DNA of 32,660 nt, from contig CAZXOC010000051.1 in assembly GCA_964642165.1 (NCBI GenBank), positions 1 through 32,660 of the forward strand, written 5' to 3'. Both the position numbers and the translations under genes were made by a program. The notes under the pieces are model-generated. The model ran no database searches, had not been told where the DNA came from, and worked only from the letters and a program-made list of their open reading frames with translations. This document shows positions 1-6,534 of the stretch, in pieces. Positions within the stretch are counted from its first letter, which is position 1; the number at the start of each line of letters is the position of its first letter. The DNA comes from CAYRVX01 sp964642165 (GTDB lineage: Bacteria; Planctomycetota; Phycisphaerae; SM23-33).

Positions 1-53
1 AGACCGACACCAAAGGCAGCCGCGACGCCGCCATCGCCGACGGCGACGCCTGA
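1..53 (+). CDS. C-terminal end of an unknown protein (partial)
   Basis: The window opens inside a reading frame that runs from base 3 to a TGA at 51-53 and encodes TDTKGSRDAAIADGDA. Fifteen of the 16 sense codons end in C, the third-position bias of the certain genes further on. The other two plus-strand frames lack this bias, so this frame is probably the tail of a real gene starting outside the window. A hairpin begins two bases after the stop. Sixteen residues are too few to suggest a product. Confidence 0.55.
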   Translation, partial: TDTKGSRDAAIADGDA

Positions 54-54
54 C

Positions 55-87
55 CGCCGGCCCGGTAGGGGGGCCTCCGGGCCGGCG
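55..87 (+). terminator. GC-rich hairpin after the partial gene
   Basis: A perfect 11-bp inverted repeat (55-65 with 77-87, built around GCCGGCCCGG and CCGGGCCGGC) encloses an 11-base loop directly after the stop codon at 53. There is no T-run after it, so it is a candidate terminator or 3'-end stabiliser rather than a textbook intrinsic terminator. Confidence 0.5.
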
Positions 88-598
88 CGCGGACGGGGGA
101 CTCTCTGTGTCATCCGCGGAATCCGCCGGCCGCGACGCGGGCCAGCGGGCTGATTGCCCGGGATCGGGGCGACTGCCGAAGAGGCCTAGAGCGCAAAAGT
201 TGATTTAATAAAGATTTATATACCCTCGGCGGCTGGGGCAGTCCCGTGTGGTGGGCAGTTCTGACACAACCAATCAAGACGTGCCGCCGTCTCAGCAGGA
301 GGAAATCCGGGGGAGAGATGGGAATTCCGGCGGGCGGGGCGTTTTGTACAGATGTCGGGAAAACCCCATGTAAGTAGGTGTTTTAACATTCGTCCTATCA
401 GTCACATACGTCTAGTCTACATTGCGCGCCGAGCGTGGAAACTGACACAAAACGACACATCCCTCGGTTCCGATTCCGGCGAATCAGGCGTTGAGGACCC
501 CGGATTGCCGCCACGCAAGCCGCCCCGCCCCGGCGGAGAGCCCGGACGGGGAGCTTACAGGCACGTTGAGGGCAATGGGGCGGTCAAGAATCGAGATC
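88..598. other. Non-coding stretch with AT-rich islands
   Basis: No convincing gene is visible here. Two islands of low GC stand out against a very GC-rich background: about 193-223 (with TTTAATAAAG and TATATA) and about 358-420. The 9-mer CTGACACAA occurs twice in direct orientation, at 261-269 and 442-450. An imperfect A-stem-T element pairs AAAACCCC (360-367) with GGTGTTTT (377-384). A small open frame at 352-624 lacks the C/G-ending codon bias of the real genes and has no Shine-Dalgarno sequence at a suitable distance. The region could hold regulatory sites, a degenerate mobile-element end or an unrecognised small RNA; nothing decides between these. Confidence 0.4.
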
Positions 599-641
599 GA
601 GAAACCGCCACAAGCCGTCGATGACGACGAGCTCGTGGCGG
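599..641 (-). terminator. Intrinsic terminator of the tRNA-Ser unit
   Basis: Read on the minus strand, CCGCCACGAGC (641-631) pairs with GCTTGTGGCGG (615-605), with one G-U pair. An inner CGTCG/CGACG stem closes on the tetraloop TCAT, and a single T is bulged. The stem of about 16 bp is followed by TTTCTC (604-599). It begins 15 bases beyond the 3' end of the tRNA, the expected place for a Rho-independent terminator of a single-gene tRNA transcript. Confidence 0.75.
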
Positions 642-656
642 CCCTGAATGCGGTAA

Positions 657-745
657 CGGAGAGGGCGGGATTCGAACCCGCGGTACGCTTTGACACGTAC
701 ACCGGTTTAGCAAACCGGCGCATTCAGCCACTCTGCCACCTCTCC
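657..745 (-). tRNA. tRNA-Ser (anticodon GCU)
   Basis: An 89-base class II tRNA is read on the minus strand. The acceptor arms GGAGAGG (745-739) and CCTCTCC (664-658) pair perfectly, with discriminator G at 657. The anticodon stem CCGGT/ACCGG frames the loop containing GCT (711-709), which reads AGC/AGU serine codons. A long variable arm (GTACG...CGTAC) and the T-loop GGTTCGAATCC are clear, as expected for serine tRNA. The 3' CCA is not encoded, so it must be added post-transcriptionally. The gene has its own promoter about 20 bases upstream and a strong terminator downstream, so it is an independent transcription unit. Confidence 0.97.
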
Positions 746-762
746 GCGAGTGCGCAACGTGA

Positions 763-791
763 ACTCTATCCGCTGCCGCCCCCGCCGTCAA
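763..791 (-). promoter_or_regulatory. Sigma-70-type promoter of tRNA-Ser
   Basis: On the minus strand TTGACG (791-786) is followed after exactly 17 bases by TAGAGT (768-763). The expected start point near 756 lies about 10 bases before the mature tRNA 5' end. The spacer is very GC-rich, and TTGACG and TAGAGT match five and four of the six consensus bases. Confidence 0.65.
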
Positions 792-908
792 GGGCTTTGG
801 GCTCGAGGCGGCCGGGCGCGGGGCGGCTTGCTGGCCCGAGCGGAGGCGGGCGGATATCATCTTCGGCGACCGGCGCCACGGGCTCGCCCGGCGCCGGGGA
901 GATCGGCA

Positions 909-3900
909 ATGGATCGCAAGGACTTCCTCGACCCGCCGACGAGCTGCCGCGGCGTGACGCTGTTCATGCTGAACGATCGGCTGGACGGCGACGAGATCGA
1001 GCGCCAGCTTCGCGGCTTCCGCGACGCGGGGTGGGGCGCCGTCATCACCCGGACGTTCGACGGCCTGGCCACCGAGTACCTCGGCGAGGAGTGGTTCGCC
1101 GTCCTGGACCGGATCGTCCGCGTCGCGCGCGAGCTGGGCATGAAGGTGTGGTTCCAGGCCGGGTACATGCCCAACGGCGTCCCCGAGCTGCCCGAGGAGC
1201 TCGAGGCGAAGGTCCTGGTGGCCCGACCGCGCGCGGAGGCCGGCGAGGAGGGCGACCGCGCGCTGGCCGAGGACGACGAGCACGTCTACGTCGCTCGCCG
1301 GCTGCGGCACGTGCTGGACCTGCTGAGCCCCGACGCCGTCCGGTCCTACCTGCGGCAGGCCTACGAGCAGACGTACGTCGAGCGATTCGGCGACGAGCTC
1401 GGGCGCACCATCGAGGCTGTCTGGGTCGACGAGCCCAGCTTCCAGCCGCCACGCCTGCCGTGGAGCGACCGCCTCGAGGCCCTCTACCCGCAGCGTTGGG
1501 GCAAGCCGATCGGCCCCGCTATCGCCTCGCTCTTTCGCCGCGTCGGCGATTTCCGCCGGGCGCGCCACCGCTACTGGCGGACGGTCGTGGAGATGTTCGC
1601 CTCGGGGTACTTCCGGGAGGTGGCGGCCTGGTGCGAGGCGCACGGGCTGAAGTTCACCGGTCACCTGATGGGCGAGGACACGCTCTGCTCGCAGATCGCC
1701 TGGACGGGCTCGACGATGCCGGCCTATGAGCACATGGGCATCCCGGGCATCGACCACCTGACGCGGAGCCTGCGCTGGAGCCACGGGGCGACCGAGGCGC
1801 TGAAGCGCTCGCCGGTGTTCCTCCTGACGCCGAAGCAGTGCTCCAGCGTCGCCAACCAGCACGGCAAGCCTGCGGCGCTCGCCGAGATGTACGGCGTCAG
1901 CAGCCAGGGCCTGACCTTCGAGGACCGCAAGGGCATCGGCGACTGGTTCGCCCTGCTGGGCATCAACTACCGCTGCCTGCACGGCTCGTTCTACTCCCTT
2001 CGCGGTCGCCGCAAGCGCATCTACCCGCCGCACCTGTCGCACCAGCAGCCCTGGTGGGCGGACAACCGGCTCCCGGCCGACTACTTCGCCCGGCTGAGCT
2101 ACGCGATGCGGCAGGGGCGCTTCTGCGCCGACGTGCTGATCGTCCACCCGATCGAGTCGGCGTTCTGCATCTACGAGCCGCTGCGGTACGAGTTCAGCCG
2201 CCCCGACCGCACGCCCGACGACATCGCCCGGATGAACGACGCGCTGGCCGCCCTCAGCGACGACCTCATGAAGGCCCACCTGTCCTTCGAGTACGCCGAC
2301 GAGGGCGCTCTGGCGCGGCTGGGCAGGGCAGCGGCGGACGGCCTCCGTGTCGGCGAGATGACCTACCGCGCCGTCATCCTGCCGCCGCTGATCACGCTGC
2401 GGCGGAGCACCATCGACCTGCTGACGCGGTTTCTCGACGGGGGCGGGACCGTCCTGTCGGCCGGGGAGCTGCCGTCGCGCGTCGACGGGGCCGAGGACGC
2501 CGCCGTCGAGGCCTTCTGCGCGAGGCTCACGCCCGTTGCCAACGAGCCGGAGGCCCTTGCGGCCGCCCTGGCCGGACCCGCGACCCCGCGCGCGGAGGTC
2601 CTGGGCATCGAGGGCCCGGCCGAGAACGTCTGGCTGCACGAGCGGCAGATCGACGGGGGACGGATCCTCTTTCTGGCCAACACGTCCCGCACGGAACGGG
2701 CGGAGGTCGAGCTGCACGTCCGGCCCGCCGGGCGGCTGGAGGAGTGGGACCTCGTGACCGGCGAGGTACGGCCGGCCTGCCGGCGCGTCGAGGGCGACGC
2801 CGTTGTGGCGGCGCTTGCCTTCCCGCCGGCGGCCTCGCACCTGCTGGTGCTGAAGGAGGGCGGGGCCCCGGTCGAGGTCGCCGCGCCGCGGCGCGAGACC
2901 GTCCGCACGATCCCGCTGGACGGGCCGTGGCGCGTCCGCCGCCATGGCCCCAACGCCTTGACGCTGGACCGCTGCCGGCTCCGCCGGGGCCGGGGGGAGT
3001 GCACGCCGCCGATGCCCGTCATCGCCGCGCAGGAGCTCCTGACGGAGGAAGGCTATCGCGGGCCGGTCACGCTCCAGTTCCGCTTCGAGTGCCGCTTCCG
3101 GCCGGGGCGCCTCGGCGTCGTCGTCGAGCAGGCCGACGCGTGCCGGATCACGTTGAACGGTCGGGCCGCCGGGTCCCGCTGGGCGGCGCCGTACCTCGAC
3201 GAGGCGCTTGGGCCGATCGACGTCGCCGAGGCCGCCCGCGAGGGAGACAACGTCGTCGAGGTCGCGCGCGACTTCCAGCCGCTGCCCCAGCCCGACTTCG
3301 ACCACGGCGGGCGCTTCCAGAACCTGCCCGGCGTCGAGCTGGAGAGCATCTACCTGCTCGGCGACTTCGCGGTGGGGGGCGCGCCGTCGGCTCGCCCGGC
3401 CCGGCCGCGATGCGTCCGCCAGCGGCCGGGGTTCGTCCTCGCCGCGGAGCCGGACACCACCGGCGGGGACCTGGTCGCCGACGGCTACCCGTTCTACGCC
3501 GGCAACGTCACGCTGGGTAGGCGGGTGGCGATGGACGCGCCGGCTGAGGGCGAGCGCGCGATCCTGGTCCTTCCCGCCCTGCACGCGTGCGTGGCGAAGG
3601 TGTCCGTGAACGGCGCCGCCGCGGGGGCGATCGCCTGGCCGCCGTACGAGGCGGACCTCACGCCGCACCTCCGCGCCGGCGACAACGAGATCGAGATCGA
3701 GCTGACCAACACGCTGCGGAACCTGCTCGGCCCGCATCATCGCCCGTCGGGCGAGCCGGACGACGTGTGGGGCGAGAACGCCTTCTCCGGCCGCTGGAGC
3801 GCCGCAACGCGACGGAGCCACCCCCGCTGGTGGGAGCACCGCGAGGAAGACACCGATGCCTGGACGGACGACTACTTCTTCGTGCCCTTCGGCCTGGCTG

Positions 3901-3947
3901 AGGGCACGGAGATCCGGCTCGTCCGCGGAGGAGCCACCCGGCCATGA
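909..3947 (+). CDS. Glycoside hydrolase, GH106 (alpha-L-rhamnosidase)-like
   Basis: This 1012-residue protein probably hydrolyses a terminal deoxy-sugar. The start ATG at 909 is chosen because GGGGAG lies 7 bases upstream and the frame before it is not protein-like. Residues 1-400 fit a modified TIM barrel: ERQLRGFRDAGWGAV near 31, VWVDEPSF (Asp174/Glu175), the GHLMGED...SQIAWTGSTMPAYEHM region (251-276) and an LAEMYG motif around Glu326. A following YPPHLSHQQPWW segment is typical of the large GH106-like group. The middle region (about 400-650) resembles a glutamine-amidotransferase-like fold, and the last 350 residues contain two jelly-roll modules with GH2-type sugar-binding character. No signal peptide is visible, which implies cytoplasmic action on imported oligosaccharides. 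The stop overlaps the next start (ATGA), so translation is coupled to the isomerase. Family placement is by motif; the substrate is inferred. Confidence 0.75.
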   Translation: MDRKDFLDPPTSCRGVTLFMLNDRLDGDEIERQLRGFRDAGWGAVITRTFDGLATEYLGEEWFAVLDRIVRVARELGMKVWFQAGYMPNGVPELPEELEAKVLVARPRAEAGEEGDRALAEDDEHVYVARRLRHVLDLLSPDAVRSYLRQAYEQTYVERFGDELGRTIEAVWVDEPSFQPPRLPWSDRLEALYPQRWGKPIGPAIASLFRRVGDFRRARHRYWRTVVEMFASGYFREVAAWCEAHGLKFTGHLMGEDTLCSQIAWTGSTMPAYEHMGIPGIDHLTRSLRWSHGATEALKRSPVFLLTPKQCSSVANQHGKPAALAEMYGVSSQGLTFEDRKGIGDWFALLGINYRCLHGSFYSLRGRRKRIYPPHLSHQQPWWADNRLPADYFARLSYAMRQGRFCADVLIVHPIESAFCIYEPLRYEFSRPDRTPDDIARMNDALAALSDDLMKAHLSFEYADEGALARLGRAAADGLRVGEMTYRAVILPPLITLRRSTIDLLTRFLDGGGTVLSAGELPSRVDGAEDAAVEAFCARLTPVANEPEALAAALAGPATPRAEVLGIEGPAENVWLHERQIDGGRILFLANTSRTERAEVELHVRPAGRLEEWDLVTGEVRPACRRVEGDAVVAALAFPPAASHLLVLKEGGAPVEVAAPRRETVRTIPLDGPWRVRRHGPNALTLDRCRLRRGRGECTPPMPVIAAQELLTEEGYRGPVTLQFRFECRFRPGRLGVVVEQADACRITLNGRAAGSRWAAPYLDEALGPIDVAEAAREGDNVVEVARDFQPLPQPDFDHGGRFQNLPGVELESIYLLGDFAVGGAPSARPARPRCVRQRPGFVLAAEPDTTGGDLVADGYPFYAGNVTLGRRVAMDAPAEGERAILVLPALHACVAKVSVNGAAAGAIAWPPYEADLTPHLRAGDNEIEIELTNTLRNLLGPHHRPSGEPDDVWGENAFSGRWSAATRRSHPRWWEHREEDTDAWTDDYFFVPFGLAEGTEIRLVRGGATRP

Positions 3948-5398
3948 TCATCGAGCGACGCAAACCGCTGAGGGCAACCGTGGGCGTCCTGGGCGTCGGC
4001 CACGCCACCTACTGGGACCAGTTCGCCGGCCTGAAGGCCGAGCTGCTCGGCTACCTCGATGTCTTCGAGGAGCAGGTCCGCGCGAATAACTGCGAGGTGG
4101 TCGACTTCGGCTTGGTGGACGACGCAGTCGGCGCCTACGCCGCGCTGGAGCGCATGAAGGCCGCCGGCCTGGACCTGGTGTTCTGCGACATGCTCACCTA
4201 TGCCACGAGCGCCACGTGGGGCATCCTCTGCCGCGAGCTGGCCGTGCCGATCGTCCTGGTGGCCCTCCAGCCGCGAAAGGCCATGGACTACCGGCAGGCG
4301 TCCACCTACATGCAGCTCGCCAACGACAACATCTGCTCGCTGCCGGAGTTCGCGGGTGTGGCCGTGCGCATGGGCAAGGGCGTTCCGCCGATGATCATCG
4401 GCACGCTCACGGACGACCCGCCCGCGGCGGCGGAGCTGGCCGAGTGGTGCCGGATCGCCCACGTCCTGCACGACCTGAAGGGGGCCCGCATCGGGCAGAT
4501 GGGCCACGTGCTCGAGGCCATGCTCGACATGCACAGCGACGCGACGGCCTTCACGGCCCAGTTCGGGCTCCACGTCGTGCAGACCGAGCCGGACGAGGTG
4601 CTGCGCCGGCTCCGCACCGTGTCGGACGCCGAGAGCGCCGCGAAGCAGCGCGAGATCCTGTCCTTCTTCGAGACGCCCGATCCCGGGAGCGACCCCATCG
4701 CGACGAAGCTCACGGAAGAAGACCTCGCCGTCGCCGCGCGCGTGGCCGTCGCGCTGGAGAAGTTCATCGACGCGCGGCAGCTCGACGGCCTGGCCTACTA
4801 CTACGAAGGCGAGCCCGATTCCGAGATGCGACAGATGGTGACGAGCTTCATCGTCGGCAACTCGCTCCTGACGGCCGCGGGCTTCCCCATGTGCGGCGAG
4901 CTGGACCTCAAGACCTGCGTCGCCATGCTCATCATGGACCGCCTCGAGATCGGCGGCAGCTTCGCCGAGTTCCACCCCATCGACTTCCACGAGGGCTTCA
5001 TCCTTCTCGGCCACGACGGCCCGCACCACCTCAACGTCGCCGACGGCAAGCCCCGGCTGCGGAGCCTGACGAAGTACCACGGCAAGCCCGGGCGCGGGGC
5101 GTCGGTGGAGTTCCAGCTCAAGGCCGGCCCCATCACGATGCTCAGCATCTCCCAGACCGCCGCCGGGCGCTTCAAGTTCGTGGTCGCCGAGGGCGAGAGC
5201 CGCCGCGGGCCGATCCCGCCGACGGGCAACACGAACACGCGGGGCGTCTTCCAGCCGGACCCCGTGACCTTCCTGAAGCGCTGGCTCGCGGAGGGACCGA
5301 CGCACCACTTCGCCCTGGGCATCGGCCACCACGCCGGGGCCATCCGGCGGATCGCCGACTGCCTGGGGGTCGAATGTGCGGTGATCCCGGCGGAGTGA
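3944..5398 (+). CDS. L-fucose/L-arabinose isomerase family protein
   Basis: This 484-residue protein has the layout of the FucI/AraA fold: an N-terminal Rossmann-like part beginning VGVLGVGHATYWDQF, a second domain around IGTLTDDP and IGQMGHVLEAMLD, and a C-terminal metal-binding barrel. Candidate metal or catalytic residues are Glu319 in CGELDLKT (equivalent to the AraA GEGDWK glutamate), an acidic residue in AEFHPIDFHEG (342-350), His357 or His361/362 in LGHDGPHH, and His462/463 in GIGHHAG. Such enzymes interconvert aldoses and ketoses with Mn2+. The start ATG at 3944 lies inside the stop of the upstream glycoside hydrolase, with GGAGGAG about 10 bases before it. This pairs deoxy-sugar release with isomerisation. 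Whether it acts on fucose, rhamnose, arabinose or something else cannot be read from the sequence. Only 11 bases separate it from the convergent M14 gene. Confidence 0.8.
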   Translation: MIIERRKPLRATVGVLGVGHATYWDQFAGLKAELLGYLDVFEEQVRANNCEVVDFGLVDDAVGAYAALERMKAAGLDLVFCDMLTYATSATWGILCRELAVPIVLVALQPRKAMDYRQASTYMQLANDNICSLPEFAGVAVRMGKGVPPMIIGTLTDDPPAAAELAEWCRIAHVLHDLKGARIGQMGHVLEAMLDMHSDATAFTAQFGLHVVQTEPDEVLRRLRTVSDAESAAKQREILSFFETPDPGSDPIATKLTEEDLAVAARVAVALEKFIDARQLDGLAYYYEGEPDSEMRQMVTSFIVGNSLLTAAGFPMCGELDLKTCVAMLIMDRLEIGGSFAEFHPIDFHEGFILLGHDGPHHLNVADGKPRLRSLTKYHGKPGRGASVEFQLKAGPITMLSISQTAAGRFKFVVAEGESRRGPIPPTGNTNTRGVFQPDPVTFLKRWLAEGPTHHFALGIGHHAGAIRRIADCLGVECAVIPAE

Positions 5399-5409
5399 GG
5401 GCGCGGGGG

Positions 5410-6525
5410 TCAGGGGCCTTCCGTCTGGCGCGGGCGGAAGCGGTAGCGGGTGCCGTAGACGGCGATCTCGTCGAGGACGGCCAGGCCCACGTCCAGGATG
5501 TCCCGGTGGTTGTCCGGCACGTTCTGCCAGCCCTGGGGGAACTCGATCAGCACGGGCAGGGCGCCGCAGGCGTGGTAGACGGCATCGCCCTGGTAGAACA
5601 TCTCGCCGGCATACGACGTCGCCCTACCCGGCACGTGGGACTTGACGAGCCCCTCCCGGTGGCAGCGCATGCCCACCACGGCGGCGATCTGGTGGGCCTT
5701 CTGGCGGAAAGCCGGCGGCACGTAGGACGCGGGGGCCTCGACCAGGCTGCCGTGGTTGGAGTGCGACAGGATCACCAGGTCGGGCATCTCCCGGCGGCAG
5801 AGGCGGATCAGCGCCGCCGTCTCCGGCTGGCAGTCGCCGGCGTGCGGGCCGTCGTAGACCAGGTTCACGCCCGCGTCGTTGTAGTAGCTGCCGAGGTGGC
5901 TGAGCCGATCGAGCGGCATCGGCCAGTGGACCTTGCCGGCCGGCCAGTGCAGGATCTCGCCGCTGGTCCATCGCCCCTGGGTGATCAGGCTGAAGTACTC
6001 GCTGTCGCAGCCGATCCAGTGGACGTGGTCGGCGTAGCGTTGGCGGCCGTCGACGTTGAGGATCGGGATCAGGCAGAACCGGTGCTTGCGGCCGTTCTCG
6101 GCGATCTCGGGCAGCTCACGGCCGAGCAGGTCCCGCCCGGTGGCGAGGACGTTCAGGTAGTTCAGCGCCGCGACGGTGCCCTCGAGCTCCGTGCCGTGGG
6201 CGGCCCCGACGAAGAGGACGGCCTGGTGCTCGCGCCGGCCCGCGCCGTAGAACGCGCTGATGTCACGCCCGGCGATGGCCGAGGCGAGCGATCGGCTCGT
6301 GCGCCCGGGCAGGTCCTCGCGCTCGCCCCAGCTCGCGGCGAGGATCGGCCGGTCGCCGGCGGTGCGGCCGATCTCCTCGACGGCCACGCCGTCCAGCGAC
6401 TCGAGGAACTCGCGGATCTCGCCGGGCCTGGTCAGCCACCACGGCGGCGCGGTCGTCACGTCGATCCCCGGCTCCGGCAGGGGGGCGTCGGGCGGCCGGG
6501 CGTCTGCTGGCTGCGTGTCGGCCAT
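5410..6525 (-). CDS. M14 family zinc metallopeptidase (carboxypeptidase-like)
   Basis: This 371-residue protein has the M14 signatures. FVGAAHGTELEG supplies the zinc ligands His110 and Glu113, CLIPILNVDGRQRY (151-164) matches the conserved substrate-binding segment, and ILSHSNHGS supplies the third ligand (His255 or His258). PVLIEFPQG carries the probable catalytic Glu328. No signal peptide is visible in the proline-rich N-terminus, so a cytoplasmic location is likely. A GGAGG about 12 bases before the ATG overlaps the end of the upstream GHL10 gene; the gap is 9 bases, so the two are probably co-transcribed. M14 proteins in carbohydrate loci may trim peptides or amino-acyl groups from glycopeptides or peptidoglycan fragments. 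That role is an inference and no substrate is evident. Confidence 0.85.
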   Translation of the reverse strand: MADTQPADARPPDAPLPEPGIDVTTAPPWWLTRPGEIREFLESLDGVAVEEIGRTAGDRPILAASWGEREDLPGRTSRSLASAIAGRDISAFYGAGRREHQAVLFVGAAHGTELEGTVAALNYLNVLATGRDLLGRELPEIAENGRKHRFCLIPILNVDGRQRYADHVHWIGCDSEYFSLITQGRWTSGEILHWPAGKVHWPMPLDRLSHLGSYYNDAGVNLVYDGPHAGDCQPETAALIRLCRREMPDLVILSHSNHGSLVEAPASYVPPAFRQKAHQIAAVVGMRCHREGLVKSHVPGRATSYAGEMFYQGDAVYHACGALPVLIEFPQGWQNVPDNHRDILDVGLAVLDEIAVYGTRYRFRPRQTEGP

Positions 6526-6534
6526 CGCGGGGGG

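Noticed and set aside
88..598. Riboswitch or CRISPR in the non-coding start
   Set aside because: No repeated unit-spacer pattern, and no match to the riboswitch consensus sequences I could recall.
352..624. A 90-codon open frame in the first non-coding region
   Set aside because: No C/G third-position bias, no ribosome-binding site, and its end overlaps the tRNA terminator.
855..860. TATCAT as a -10 for the GH106-like gene
   Set aside because: No acceptable -35 at 16-18 bases; the nearest TTGCTG is 21 bases away.
750..908. Extension of the GH106-like gene to an upstream start
   Set aside because: The added residues are Arg/Gly/Ala-rich, overlap the tRNA promoter, and the ATG at 909 has a well-placed GGGGAG.
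555..3839. A 1094-codon open frame on the minus strand
   Set aside because: It is antisense to the GH106-like gene, also runs through the tRNA and its terminator, and shows no protein family features.
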